NCBI RefSeq assembly: GCF_000182925.2
Contig: NC_026502.1
Span: forward strand, 434,001-498,000
Direction of reading: 5' to 3'
DNA length: 64,000 bases
From: Neurospora crassa OR74A
Taxonomy: Eukaryota > Ascomycota > Sordariomycetes > Sordariales > Sordariaceae
Positions 11,716 through 25,022 of this stretch are shown piece by piece. The number at the start of each line of letters is the position of its first letter. Within the stretch, counting starts at the first letter, position 1. The notes under the pieces were generated by a model. It made no database searches and was not told the origin of the DNA. It was given only the letters and a program-made list of their open reading frames with translations. Position numbers and translations under genes: made by a program.

Positions 11716-11869
11716 GTTAACCACCAGTTCGATCGAAAAACGAGCAAACAACAACCATAACAAACTCCACGTTTTGTGAAAACTTTCAATCAAACAGAAT
11801 ACCACACCACACCACTCAGACAATGCATGCAATGTTTATCCTCACCACCACCACCATCAACTGGTCCCT

Positions 11870-14800
11870 CTACTCCGTCCCCAACCGATGCAAATTCGAC
11901 AAAATCTTGTCCAACACATCCTGCCGACTCAACGCCGTCCCACCATTACCACCGCCATGTACCCCTCCCCTTGATCCTCCTCCTCCTCCTCCTCCTCCTC
12001 CCCCCATCCCACACCCCAACTCCCCCTCCTCTCCATCCTCGATCGCACTCGTACTCCCCATAAACACATTATCTCCACTCCTACTCAGCCCTCTCGCCCG
12101 TCCGCTCCACGTACCATTCCCACTGGCTCCCGATTCAAGACCGCCGAGCAAGCCGCCTAGCGTACCCAAGGCCCCCAGCCCGGCAATCCCGCCGCTGAGG
12201 GTAGCCACGTTGAAGGCAGAGCCGGGGTTAAAGCCTCCTACGCCGACACCGCCGAAAGCGATGCCGCCAAGCGGGGTGGGTGGTGGTGCGGAAAGGGGAA
12301 AGTAGTTCTGGTCGGGGGAGACGTCGGTGGAGGAGAGGGTTTGGGGTTGCAAGGGAGGGGTTTGGAAACCTTGGGCTTCATTGAAGTACGAATTCTCTTC
12401 CACGTCATGGGCTTCTTCTTCCCCTCCGCTCTCTTGTTGCTCGGCCCCTGCATCTGCTTCTGCGGGCGTGTGGTCCGAGGTATTTTGAGAGGGTCGTTGT
12501 GTTGCAGTGGCTGGCGCTGGTTGTTGTGAGGACGCATTAAGCGCCGAAGGGAACTGCAAATGGACATTGTTCGCATTCGTCCAGGGGTTATTCGACGTCT
12601 GCTGTGCCTTTGGAGGTTGACCTTGCGGTGTCGACCCTGCTCCCGTGTCCACACTTAACTGGGTAGGAGAGATAGTTTGCTCTGACGCCTGCTGAGCCGA
12701 TTTTCGTTGTCGCCGCTTCTGAGACTGGGATTGCGAGGAAGCTCCTTGACTTCCCTGCCGGCTGTTTGTCTGTGGAGGTTGGCTTAACGGCGATGGCTTG
12801 GCCTGATTCATCTTTTGCACGTACGGCGGCAACGGAATCGGACTATGACTTTGCTTGGTAAACTGCGGCTTCGCCGGCTGTTGCGGCTGAGGCTGCTGGT
12901 TCTGAGCCTGTTGCTGCGATTGAGGCATATGATGATGATGCCCCTGTTGTGTCGGCGAAGGGGAGAACATCTGCGGTTGAGGGCTCCCCACCATTTGTGG
13001 ACTCCCCATCCAGATGTTATGACTGCCCTGGTTTTGATACTGCTGTTGCCAAGGTCCTTGGTACTGCTGCCTCATATCTTGATGAGATCCAGACTGTTGC
13101 TCAAAGGCAGGACCGAACAGGACTGGTGCTGGAACTGAGTGACTTGAAAACGGCGACGAAGATGAGGATTCACCAAATCCAGCCTCGTGCTGGTTGTAAG
13201 TGTACTGGGGTTGGACTCTTGGGTGCTGCGTAGGCTGGCCAGTGAACGAGTTCTGCTGAAACTGACTATCGTTCGGCTGAGCAGATGCAGAGGAAGCGTT
13301 GCGTGAGTGAGCTTGACTAGTCACTGGTCTCGAGCTAGGCTCCGAAATGTCCTTCCTCGTCAAGGCCTCACGAGCATTCTTCATGAAGTTTGTAAAGTTT
13401 TCCGCATAGTCATTCGTGAAGTCGGCGTGAACGAGCTTTTTCTTCCCAGTGGTCTCATCCAGTTCAGTCACAGCCGGCTTATAAGGCGAGTGGTGCTTCA
13501 GCGGATCCCTAGTCTTCATTAGCCTTTTGCTTTCAACGTGTTTACAAGCAAACTTACTTGTTATTATGAACCTGGAAAAATTCGTACTTTTGAGACACCC
13601 TCTGATCATCATCCGCACACTTAAGCAGTGACGAAGTCATTGGAGCCGGCATGATGCCCTCGTCACTCAATGGAGCCCAGACTCCCCGTCTGCACTGACT
13701 TTCACGGCCTGAAATCAGGTTTTTCGGAGGCCATACAATTCCTGGGAGGTCATGGATCCGGTCAATGCCAGCAAACGAGAACCTTCGGGATGCAAAGGCA
13801 TCAGGCAGGTCTTTCTTAGCGCCTGGCCTCTTCTCGGGGAGTTTGAGTTTCCTAAACTGGCATGCCTTGTACACCTTGAAGGGTCTTGGCTTCGGCAGAG
13901 GTTGCGGCGGAGATGGTGGCTGAGTTTGATCTACCGGCGGCAGCGGTTGGTGAGCTTCTTCGTCCTGGGGCTGTGGTTGTTGCTGTTGCTGCGGAGAGCT
14001 CTGAGTTGACTGTTGAGCTTGCAAAGGCACCTGGGGTACAGGAACAGGCGTCTGCTGAACATGGTGAACCTGTTGCTGCTGCTGTTGCTGCTCAGGCAGT
14101 GCAGTTTGAACCTGCTGTGGCAAAGGAACAGGACTCTGCTGTTGCGGTTGTTGAGGCTGAACCTGTTGTGGTAAAGGAGCACAAGTCTGCTGCTGAAACT
14201 GGAAAGCCTGGGGCGGCAGCGGGACAGGGGTTTGTGGGTAATTCTGCTGAGGTTGTTGCTGATAATGCTGCTGCGGCGGTTGGAAATGTTGGAATTGCTG
14301 CTGTTGCTGCTGCGGTTGGAATTGGTGTTGCGGCATCTGCTGGGGCATTTGGTGTTGAGCAAAATGATGTGGTGACATTTGCTGTTGAGGATATGGTTGA
14401 GTTGACTGCGACATCCTACGCTGACCATCGTAGTGCATGGGCTGAGGGCTAAACACCTGGGAAGGGTGTACCGTTTGCGGGACATTCGGTCGCAATTGTG
14501 CCTGGTAGAACGGGTGGTTCTGCTGAGGCACGTACGACGGTGACGGAAGAGGCGGTGCTGGCATGAACATGTGCGACGTATATTGAACGTTGAACTGTGT
14601 GTGTGGCTGGACAGGCTTGCGTGGTTTGTACACATATGGCTTATCCTGCTTGGATGCTAGGGCCGACGACGATGCTGGTGACGCGATGAAGGTCTGCTGT
14701 TGTTGTGTCGGGTACGTTGCCGACAACGATTTCCTAGGTGCCGAGGCAACTTGAACAGGGTAGGTTGGAGGCGGCTTGGGTATAGTGTCCAGAAAGTTGC

Positions 14801-17800
14801 TCTTGGAGTTGTGCTGCTTCCTAGACGGGTTCTCCGTGTATTGCGCTCTGGCTTCCGTAGACGTCGGTCCCAGGTAATGCCAGACTTGGTTTTCCTTGTC
14901 CAAATCAATCTTGACTTGCTCCTTGTTCTTGTCGGGCTCGCCAGTGTGGAATTCGGCCCAGACAAATCCAGTAGAGAACTCATCGCCCTTCCTCGGTATC
15001 TCCTCGACCGGGCGCTTGGCGTTGATCTCCTGCTTGGCTTTCTTCGAGGTCGGCATCGGAATGGCGTTGGGTGATGCCTTAGGCAGCCTGTACTCGGACG
15101 GGTCGGCCACGAGAAGCCATTTCCACTCAACCTGAATCCTATCACCGCTCGGAATAACATCCAGCAGGAGGGTCTCCTCCTCATGCAGGTTCTCCACCAC
15201 CACACCGGCGAAAATGTTGCCCTGATAGTACTGGATCTGACAGATGTCGTTCTTTTTGAGTCCCTCTGCAGTCTTGCGCACCACAGGATCGTCTTCGAGA
15301 ATAGCGCCTTCTGTTTTCCGATCTCTCTTAACTCTGTGGAAGCGGCAGCTGAACTCAAACGCCTGCTCCTTGTATTCCGTCCCATCCTCTCCGATAACCG
15401 GCACATCACCCTCTTCCACAAACACACCAGCGGCAGCTGCACATGTGGCATGGTACGCCCTGGGACACTTCTTTTGCGAGCATTGGAAGCAAGCACCTTT
15501 CTTGGACCGGCAGTACAAGCACTTGAGCTCCAAGCGGGCCTTGTCGATGCCCGCCACATTCGCAATGATTTCTTGGTCGTCGACGGTCTCGATGTATGTC
15601 TCGGGTAGATATAGAGCACACATCCGGTGGGCCTTGCGACCATCGTCCGTAGGCATAATCTCTGCGCCGGGAATATCGTTGGGACATAGACAACACGGCG
15701 GCTCGACAGGTGCCTTGAGGCGGAAGCGACTTCTTTTCGCTTTCCCTTCTGTACCCCTGTTGTTTGCCTCCCGTTTTCTCTTTTGCCCCGCTGTCCTGAC
15801 TCTCTTTCCTCCTCTGTGATCCAAGCCTGATGGCGGACTAGGCAATCCGGTATCTTGGTCTGATTCGTCCGAGTCCTCATCCTCGTCTTCATCCTCATCC
15901 TCCGTTACCTCATACTCGGTCGACTCGCCGCGCAGCTTACGCTCGATCTCGTAGACATCCACCCAGACACTGTCCTGAGCTTGCGCACATTGACACTTCT
16001 TGGCGATCTTGCCCATGGGGAGCCAACTGTCTAACGCGAAGTTGACAGCCTCAGCGCAGTTGTAGCCCAGGTTGTAGCCAGAGTGGTAGCCATACGGGTA
16101 GGTCACGACAAACTCGCCGGGATAGGACACAACCTTGTTGACCGTGATGCCGTAATGCTGCTTGAGGTGGGAGGGGGAGATCAGGAAGGACTTGTGGCGG
16201 AGGAACTGATCGCAGGCTTTGGCATCGGTTGGCCAGATATTCTTCATGGCGGCTTCGAATCGACGGGCATCCGCTTGCGAGATACTATACCATTGCTTGG
16301 GAGCTCCAAAGTGAAGGAAGTTGATGCTGTAAAGGTCGACATCCTCCAAATGCCACGCAAAGGTCGCCTTCCACATACCTAGGTAGAGATACGCCGTGTT
16401 GACGCCAGGAACCTTTGTGCCCAGAACATCCAATAGGTTGGGGAGTTTGTTGAGATTCCAATTCTCGGTGGATTCGGCGAACAAGGTTCCGGGGAGATCG
16501 GCACCGTATAGCGGAGGGGCATATGTCAATGTCTTCCAGTATATCCTTTCCAGCTCTTCGCAGCGCTCGGGCGTGAAGTCGGACACGTCCATACGATAAT
16601 CCCAGTCCTTGAAAGCAGCCTCGTCGATCATGGCCGACCCTTCGCGACGAATGTACTTGCGCCGTGCCGATGTCGATTGCATCTTGGGCTTGCCTTGCCT
16701 GCTAAAGCCCATTCGGCCAGCTCTGGGAATGCTCTCTTCTTCCTCGCAAGCTTCGTCCTTGATATCCTCCTCCTCAATCGACGCAAGTGGTTTGTCTTCG
16801 TCTTCGGGCGGTGGTGACACGGGAGTGATGGGGGGATCGTCGGTTTCATCCGTAGCGGCCTTTGCCGATCCTCGAGTAACCCTGCCCTTTCTTTTTCCTC
16901 TGCCCGTGTTTGTATTTGTCGGAGTCTTGTTCGATGTCGTACCGTTCGCAGCAGGCGGGGCAGCGCGGCTTCGAGGAGCGGGCTTGGTCTTTTCGGCATT
17001 GGCTCGTCGCTCTCCTCGTCGCGCAGGGGGCTGGTGTTCGCTCTGATCGCAAAGTTGGCGCCATTGGGGCAGGTTGTAGGATCGCTGATGGAGAATATTG
17101 ACCTGGCGATAGGTTCCATTTTGGCCCATGATCTCCTGCTTGATTGGCTCGCGGACGCGGACCTGCTTGACCAGCTCGTCCAGTGGCGGCAGCGCGCTCC
17201 TCCATTCCTCGGGAGGGATGATCTTGATAATGCCGGATTTCATGCCATATTTGTCTACCTTTTCCATCTGCACTCCCCCAAAGAAATCAATTCAGTCAGC
17301 GAGACCTGGTGTCATAGCACAGGAAGAAGACAAACATACAAAGAGTTTGAAATCTTGAAACTGCTTCAGGGTTGGCTTGAAAACAGGAACGTTGTTCTCA
17401 TATCTATCCGGCAAGATCTCGCCAATGTCCTCACTTGGAGACGTGGGGGTGGTCGCAGACGCTGCCCCGGTGTCTGGCTGTTGCGAGTGCGAAGTTGACT
17501 CTTTTCCTTCGCCTTCTTGTTCCTCCTTGATCTGCGTTGCGCTTTCGACCGTGGCCGCGGTGGCGGGCTCATGTTCATGCGAGACGCTAGGCTCAGGCTG
17601 CTGTTGCTGCTGTCCGGTTTTCGGATCAGGCAGCGGGTCGGAGCCGAGGTCGAGATCGAACGTATGGTCTTGGTCGAGTTTGTCGGCAACATCGTCATCC
17701 AGGTCACTGAGTTCGGACTCGGAAGCCTCGTCGAGATTCATGGCCTTGTCGCTCTCCGGTGGCGATCGCAGACCCATGGGCGTGGAGGCATCGGGGTCGG

Positions 17801-17924
17801 CGTCAGGATCGGCGTCGGTCATGATGGCGTCCGGACTGCTGTGGGCGACGACGAGGTCCTGGGCGACAGCGTCTTGGGCGACGGGGTGGTCTGGCGCCGT
17901 AGCGCCATTCGCTTGGGTGGACAT
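11870..17924 (-). CDS. KDM4/JMJD2-type JmjC histone demethylase with extended PHD
   Basis: Three-exon model of 1977 residues: 17924-17340, 17267-13558, 13508-11870, with introns of 72 nt (phase 0) and 49 nt (phase 2), both with good consensus. JmjN is split by intron 1 (about 175-270). JmjC lies at about 440-640 with Fe(II) ligands H501/E503 (FAWHLED) and H590 (YGYHSGYN), 2-oxoglutarate contacts N511 and K519, and the KDM4-type zinc set C547, H553, C620, C622 at the spacing of human KDM4A. An extended PHD of C/H pairs follows at about 719-840. The second half is Gln/Pro-rich and disordered. Closest known family: Rph1/KDM4/Aspergillus KdmA, nuclear demethylases of H3K36me3 and H3K9me3. All ligands are present, so activity is expected. 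Substrate choice (K9 or K36) is inference. Confidence 0.93.
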
Positions 17925-20900
17925 GATACGGGGCACTACATGCGTCCAGGCTTTGCGATTTGCGCGATGATGACGAGGTCGAATGCTGGGACGGGGCGTG
18001 CGTGCCGTGTGCGGATAGTCGGTCGGTTGGGAAACGGGACGAAAGCAAGGCGTCGGGGGTTGAGCTCGCTGTGGTCCGCCAGCCGGGTCTGCCACTCCCA
18101 GGGCGAAGGAGGGCTCGTGTGTACACGGTAGAGACAGGCTCGGGTCAGTCCCGGTACCCGTCGTGATGAGTGCTGTTGCGTGCCTGATGCGTGATGCGGC
18201 GGCTTCGTGCTTGGATTTCTGCTGAAGAGCGGGCAGCCAAGTCGAATGCGCCTGGCAGGCAGGCAGGCAGGATAATCGAACAATCGGGCGGTGGGTTTGG
18301 TTGGGTGTTACTACCTAGGTAGAGGTAGTAGGTACAAGGACTTGGTAACCGAAAGGCGGAAACGGCAAGTGTCGAGTTCAGTTGTTGCTGTTGATCAATA
18401 AGATGGATGGATTGAATTGTTCGCACTTGTGCCGGGATCGGGCCTCTCTGTCTCCGTCGGTCTGTGTTGTTTGTTGGATGGATGGATGGAGTGTGTTTCA
18501 AATTGATGGGAGCGACTTTTTTCCAATGTTCAATGTCAATCGATGTCCAGTCCAGTCTTGTCTTGTCTTGTCTTGTCTTGTTAGGTAAACTGACTGCCAA
18601 TGTTTGTCGTTTCCAGCCGAACGTGTGTATTGACGGCGATCAGAGGCTACACCTGCCGCTATCTGTTAGTAGGAGGAACCTTGAACCGACCTGGCGCAGT
18701 GACCAAGCAAGCAAGCAAGCAAGCAAGTGGAAGCGTTACGGTAACGAGCGGGGGCCAAGGTGCAGTGCAGTCCAGTGGTTGGTTGGAATGGATCGATGGG
18801 TGGTAAAGTGAGGTATGTACTGCGGTACGTAGGTTGGGGACGGCAAGCAAAAGGCAGGCAGGCACTTGTTGAGACCTATCATGCCCGTGGGAGGGAAATG
18901 GATGATTGGATGGGTCGATCTGCTTGCAATCTGGGCTGATCAATTGACGGACCGGGTTCCAGTTACCTGACAGTTAGACCTGCCTTCCAAAAGCAGGCTT
19001 TGGAGGTTGTCTCCCGGTCCCATCTACTAACTACGGCTAACAGAAGACAAATTCAATGATAACGTGATAACACCACGCCCGACAATGGGATACGGTAGCG
19101 ACAGTGAAAGTGATACAGCTAAGTGATCAGATAGAAGTCGTAATGGGCGCTTCCCTCGCTTGTTTGCATTTGCAACCTGTGTACTAGGGTTGTACGCTAG
19201 GGAAGGAAACCTGAAGGGTTATGTAAGACATTGTGGATTTGCATTCAGGTGGAGGTTGTTGCCCGATGACTCTTTTTTCCTCGAGCGCTTGGCCCCTGCC
19301 GCTCCGGTTTAGATTGTACCGGTATTGTATAAACCGTCGGCCAGCATCATGTCTACTTTTATGTTGGATAGTTCCCGCGAAAATAAAGTACATATTCCTA
19401 CGGCGAAATATTCCAAGAAGAACATGTCAAGTCGCATAACCATTTACCCTCATCATTGACTCTTCAAATCATCCTCAATCGGTCGTCGCCCTCTTTATGA
19501 TCTTGGTGGATCGTTGAACGAAGACGGGACCCAGGGGACCGGAGCCCTGTGACTGCCGAAAGCGATACGGTACTTAACCAAAACTGATGGACCCCACTCG
19601 CTGGCTGGAACTGCCTGCCCTGCCTGCGTGCCTGCCCTGCCAGATGCCAGATGCGATCCCAACTTGCATCAATCTGGGACTGCAGTGGCTCCTCCAGCTC
19701 GCTCCTCCAGCTGGGCTTACGCGGCTGGGGTGGAAAACTACCTAACCAATGAGGAGAGGAGCTCGGAGTTGAGTTGCCAGGTTGGGGCAGGTGGCAAACT
19801 GGAATCAAATCTGGACTGGAGAAAATCCGTCACTCCCTCAGTCGAACTCCACGTGACTTTCCACACTTAAAACTTCGGATATCGTCGCCGTTAGGTCACA
19901 CTAGGTCCAGCCGGCGGCCGGATAAAAAACCAGCAGGGCGATCCACTCTGCCCCAAAACGTCACTGTCACTGTGTTTTATGTCACTCTTTCTTGTGTGGC
20001 TTTTTTTTTTATTTTTTTATTTTTTTTTCTTGTCAGTTCAGTTCCTTCTGTTTGTAGCTTTTGGTTTCTATCGGCCCGTTGATGGTGGACTCTTGGCATT
20101 TTGGTACACCGGCCGGTGCGGGCATTCCATACTTTATTTATTAGCGCGGTGAATTTGCAAGTGGCATTAACTTTTATCTTTCCTACAGAAGATTGTTGGT
20201 ATACCCGCGGCCAACCAGTAAAACTCTATAAGGTTGGCGGTACCGCGCTAAAAAAAAATAAATGCCGGCAGAGGTGTACATAGGTATGAGTGAGGCTTTT
20301 TGGGAACTTGTCACTTGTTTTTGGTCGCATGCGGAAGGTAGAAGTAGTGTAGGTAAAAATGCAAAAGCGTCCAGTGTGGAAGCGGAAAACTAAACTGCAT
20401 CATCGGAAGAACTTGAACTCCTGCTGGAAACACACTCTGGTGTGGTCTGATTGGGCTTTGGAGGGGCTCTACCACCACCACCACATGGACACACACATGT
20501 GAATATCTCGTGTGTCTGTGCATATTTTTTGCTTGACGTGGAGACAAAAAGTGATGCTATTCACAGGTTTTCTTTCACCTAGGTGTGCTCGAAGAAAGGT
20601 AAGGTCAGCTGCGATTGCGAGTAGTTGTCAGCGAAGAATAACATTTTCTGGATGAATTCATATACATAACGTCGAAGGTTAATTCAACGTCGCGACGACG
20701 TCGCTGTTCCCTGTGAAGATGTATGGTGTCGGTCCTTTCTCAGTGCGTTCCCCCACCATTTATTGTCTTCCCCCTCATCTCACAGCATTGACGAACACGC
20801 AATTGCACTTACAGTAATCACCCCTTGTCCAACGCCCAGTCCAAGATTGACCAGATTGACCAGATTGACCCAGCCCTACACTATCATTCGTTCCAGTCCT

Positions 20901-22236
20901 CTGTCCCCCCCCCCCCCCCCCTTCCCCCCCCCCGCGCGCGTGTCATATCAAAAAGGCGCGACCGAGAAATCTCCACACACCTGCCATGCCATGCCATGCC
21001 ATGCCATGCCATGCCAATTCAGCCTTAACTTATTCCTTACATATGTACGTACATACACTACATCCGCGATCCGCGATCCCGCGATCCATACGATCCATAC
21101 GATCTGGGGTTCCCCTCGCGTTCTCGGCATCATGCCCGCCCGCACGCATGGCCTGGCCCGAGGCCGGACGGACGTACCTATGGGATGAGAGCATCTCTGG
21201 GTTCGGTGAGTGAATCTAGTAGTGTAGTGTATGTACATAAGCTTAAGCAAGCAAGCATGAAAAGTTGACGTGCTTATTTATGTATTGTTGTGCCGGCCGA
21301 CCGACCAGTGACAGCTCAGAAACTCAAAAGTCAGGGTCCGTCAGCCCCCCCCAGGCAGGCCCCCAGCGACCCCCGCTTTGGTCTGACTCGGACATCTCGA
21401 CGAACTTTTGTTGGGCTCGCGAACATACATGGCGGCGCATCTGACGGCGACCCAACAAGTTTGAGAGGTCCGGGGTGGTTGGACATCCCCCGCACCCAGC
21501 GAGGTCAAGTTGGTTCAACCCGCGGCGGGAAGGTCTTTCTGGTTGATTACCTATAGTGACCTCACTGGAAACCACGAGGTGTCGGTCTTGTCCAGGCATC
21601 AACGGTACATAATCTTACATCCCAACGCGCTCATAGGTGACCGAAATGCTCACCAATCGGCTACCACAACCCCATCAGCAGCCGTGATCTTCAGGAACCA
21701 GGAACTCGAAACGAAGGTGCCTTTGACGTGCAACCCGCAGACTACAGGTTTTGACATATACTGGGTTCCTGGTTAAGGCTGCCAGCGAGATGTAGGAACA
21801 GACACCGCACCCTGGCCAAACGGTACAGGCGGGAGACCTCTCTTACAGGTCCAAACGTGGGCGCGGTGATGCTTACTATCAACCCCGCAAATCGACAGGC
21901 GGCGGCGATCTACAGTCGGCCTCTGCCATGGATGGATGATCTAGTCCCCAGGCCGACAGTGTTCTCATCAGCATCCACTTACCGTGCCTCTCACGGACAC
22001 TCCCATCTCATGAGCCCCTCCTTAACTTCTAAAGTCTCTTCAATAGCCCAAAAGTGGTGGAGGAGATAGCTGCATAGATGGATCCATAACATCATAACAT
22101 GATACCAAAACCCCCGCCATATGACCTAGTATATGTATAAACTAGCAAAAGAAACAAAAGTGTGCCAAGAAGCTCAGCTGAAGAAAGACACCCCCACCTC
22201 TTCTCACCACCTTGTCAAAACCTGATACCACAGTGC
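17925..22236. other. Gene-poor spacer of 4.3 kb
   Basis: It lies upstream of the demethylase and downstream of the LCB3-like gene, so at least part is promoter. It holds TACCTAGGTA (18312), TGTCT repeats near 18555-18580, (AAGC)n near 18707-18727, CAGATTGAC repeats near 20850-20875, a poly(C) stretch near 20905-20932 and a TGCCA array at 20982-21016. Reading frames are short and low-complexity. I see no gene I can support. Confidence 0.55.
20982..21016 (+). repeat. (TGCCA)n pentanucleotide microsatellite
   Basis: About seven uninterrupted copies of a TGCCA pentamer in noncoding DNA, about 50 bp after a poly(C) run. Confidence 0.92.
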
Positions 22237-24321
22237 TCATGAAGAAGGAACGGGCAAGGGGAGATGGCCAGCTCCCAGTAGCCCTGTGAGCTCGAATAAT
22301 ATAGGGATCATGTCGACTGCTAGCCATCCGATACCTGTTGTGGCTGTCAGTGAGAGAGCTCTTTGAAAAGGCGGGGTCCATCTTGATCCTCGACCCTCTC
22401 CTCACGTGTAAGATGAAGGAACGAACGGAAGAAAGGGGTAGCTTACCAGCATAAACAACCAACTTCGTCACCACCTCCACATCATACCTTACTCTCGGCC
22501 TCGTGAGTTTCGAGAATATTTCCCTCTCTCCCAACTCGTCCCTCTGGCCCAGATACATACCTGGCTCCTCCACGGCCGATGAATTTGGGCTCAAATTCCC
22601 TGTGCTCTCCACAACCACCTGCCCCTGACCCATCTGCCTCTCGTACTTCTCAACGCCCGACGAATGCGCTGTCTGATCCACCATAGACTCCTCTCCATCA
22701 GTGCCCTCAGCAGTACTCTGAGCCTGCTTCAACCCGGAGCCCTTCTCGCTACTCAAGCTCTCCCTCCTCTTCCTCTCCCGATACGCCAGCGTCTCATACG
22801 CATCTGCCGCGCTCTGTGGTCCAATACTGACCGCCCGACCACGCCCAGGTCCACGGATGCTGCGCATCATCCGGGGGATGTCGCTGACTTTGGGAAGAAC
22901 CTCGTCGTCGCGCAGGTTGAGCGGGACGTCCTTGTACTCGCTGGCGGGCATGAAGAAGCGGCGGGGCAGTGAGAGGCCGTGGGTCTCGATGACGCGGAAG
23001 AGGTGAGGCAAGACTTTGAGCAGCGTAGGCTTCATGACTTCGCGCCAGGCAAAGATGATGAGGACGCCGAGGATGAGACGAATGACAATCACCGGCCACC
23101 CCAAAGCCGAGAGGTCGAAGAGAGCGTTGGGTCCGTTGTAAATGTGGTTCCACCTTGACCGCGCAAAGTGCCAGGTTCCGATCTCGAGACCGACAATGAC
23201 GCCGGCAAAGGAGACGGAGTCGTCGAAGCAGGGGCAGTCGTCCGCCGGCTCGGGGTGGATGCGCACGAGGATAAGGATGGTTATGGCGAATAGTATGGGA
23301 GCGAGATAGTCGCTGGCGTACAGCCAGTCTTGGAAGGGCGGGCCGTAGTAGAACTCGATGTAGGAGATAGCGGCGCCCATGATGGAACCGATGATGACGT
23401 CGAGGAAGCCGTGCATGCCGCAGTAGAGGCGGCCGAAGACGATGGAGAAGGCGTAGAAGTAGGCAAGCAGCTCGAGCGCGAACGTCGTGCTGGGTGAGAA
23501 AGTGTTCTTGTCGCTGTGGAGGACGAGGATCGAGTAGACGGTTACGGAGACGGCATTGGCGGAGTGTGTAGACGGGAAACCGTATTCGAGAGCGGCGGAA
23601 CCGGACATGGTGATTCGATGGAGAGGAGGGGAGAGCGGTCGCGGGAGGGAGAGCATATCTTTGATGAAGCCGGTCCAGAAGACGCCGGCAGCGAGGATGT
23701 GGACAAGGCTACGTAGGGCGCATTGTCAGCTTGGGTCTTGTGGGATTTCCACTGGTTTAAGGCGAAGGACATACCCCTTGCCGAAGCTGGAGAAACTGCA
23801 CCAGAAGAGGACTGGTAGACCGATCATGAAGAAGGTGTGTGTTCCGAGGTTGGCCGTGATGGCAAAGTATCTATCCAACGCTGGTGTCCGTAACTTTTCC
23901 TGGAGCATGGCTAGGTATGGGGTTTCCCAGCGGATGAGAGGGAGTAGTCGTTGTCGTAGGTTGTATCGCCATTTTGGAAGCGCTCTCTGGTCTAGTCACC
24001 ATGGTCAGCTTGAGGCGCGAAGACATTGGGAACGCGAACAATATGTAGCTCAAGATTGGCGTGCAAGACAGCGACGCAAGAAGACATGGCGGGGTTGGAG
24101 GGGAACAATGTTGCTCGAGAGGGTACGGATGCGATCAGGCAGATAGCCCAATGGTTCCATCCAACAGGAACACAATGCCAGCTCTTGTACATACAATGAT
24201 CTAGGCTCTTCAACCCCGCGTCGACGACGCCATTCTCGACGGGTTTCCCATTGACAGTCAGCAGCGGGGCACCATTGGAGAGCTCTGCGCCAGAGCTAGC
24301 GCCATGGTTGTGTGAACCCAT
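22237..24321 (-). CDS. lcb3: Long-chain base 1-phosphate phosphatase (LCB3/YSR2 type)
   Basis: Four-exon model of 567 residues: 24321-24195, 23991-23775, 23708-22447, 22334-22237, with phases 1, 2 and 1 all matching and branch-like sites upstream of the acceptors. It is a PAP2-superfamily phosphatase of the ER membrane that dephosphorylates dihydrosphingosine/phytosphingosine 1-phosphate for recycling into ceramide. All three PAP2 motifs are present: KDMLSLPRP (K-x6-RP), GFPSTHS, and GRLYCGMHGFLD (R-x5-H-x3-D). Several hydrophobic helices follow, then a polar loop of about 150 residues, and the tail exon restores the family ending GIGWLAVDMIPILFEL. It shares a 701-bp divergent promoter region with ALG2. 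The 203-nt first intron is long for the window. Confidence 0.93.
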
Positions 24322-25022
24322 GGGTGAGGGTTGGAACTGGTGATCTTATAGCGTTGGTGTTGACCTGGTAGTCATCAATGAATGTCGGAAGTTGTCTTAT
24401 GCTTTTTGTTGTTCGAGTTGTCGAACCAGCGAAGTGGATGTTTGGTGTCAGCAACGGGACCTCAACAAGGTCAAAACATGTGAGTGAGTTTCCCAGGCTG
24501 AAGTCGTCGGCTTTTGGACCAAGGGAACTTTAGGACCGGACACTGGTCAAAGTCTGGACGGATCAAACCAAAATGTCTCGATCTTGAAGACTTTGGACGA
24601 CCTTGGCGAACCCTCGTCTCAACCGCTCTCCTGGTTAAAAGATCCAAACAGGGAAAAGTCACAAGCCAAAACTGAAGTCAACAAATGGCGTTACTCTTCA
24701 CAAGGCGTGTCGCGGTTTGGGACCCTTGGCGTCGTCAGAATGGGATTGGTTGCTGATCTTTGCGCTACAACATCGTTAAACTATTACCTAATTGCGGGTA
24801 GCACCAAGCCGACCAATCCCCTGAAGGCCCCTCCGTTATGTGATCCAACGGTCTTAACACTCATTCGCGGGAGACGCAAGCGGCTATGTTAGTGCACCCT
24901 GGCATTATCATTGCCTGCCGGGACAAGCTCCTCCCTATGACATCGCATCTCCAAAGGAGAGGGACACGTTCATTCAACAAACACCCCGTCAAGAAGACAC
25001 TTTACGACATTCACATGTCAAG

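Larger units (their letters stand above)
9660..11869. other. Intergenic with many simple repeats
   Basis: No gene recognised. It holds TACCTACCTA-type runs (about 10204-10225), a poly(A) tract (about 10425-10451), an 8-bp tandem array (10589-10638), a CCATAA hexamer array (11643-11680) and a following 10-bp ATACCATTGC array (11681-11715). Confidence 0.55.

Noticed and set aside
13752-14452. Plus-strand frames opposite the Gln-rich part of the demethylase
   Set aside because: They are antisense readings of CAG/CAA repeats that give Leu/Ala/Val-rich products, with no independent evidence.
20763-21188. A 141-residue frame in the 18-22 kb spacer
   Set aside because: It reads through a poly(C) tract and a TGCCA microsatellite, with no homology signal or codon bias.
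18600-22236. Search for a transposable element or mutated repeat in the longest gene-poor stretch
   Set aside because: No terminal repeats, no target-site duplication, no transposase or polymerase motif and no strong AT skew of the kind left by repeat-induced point mutation.
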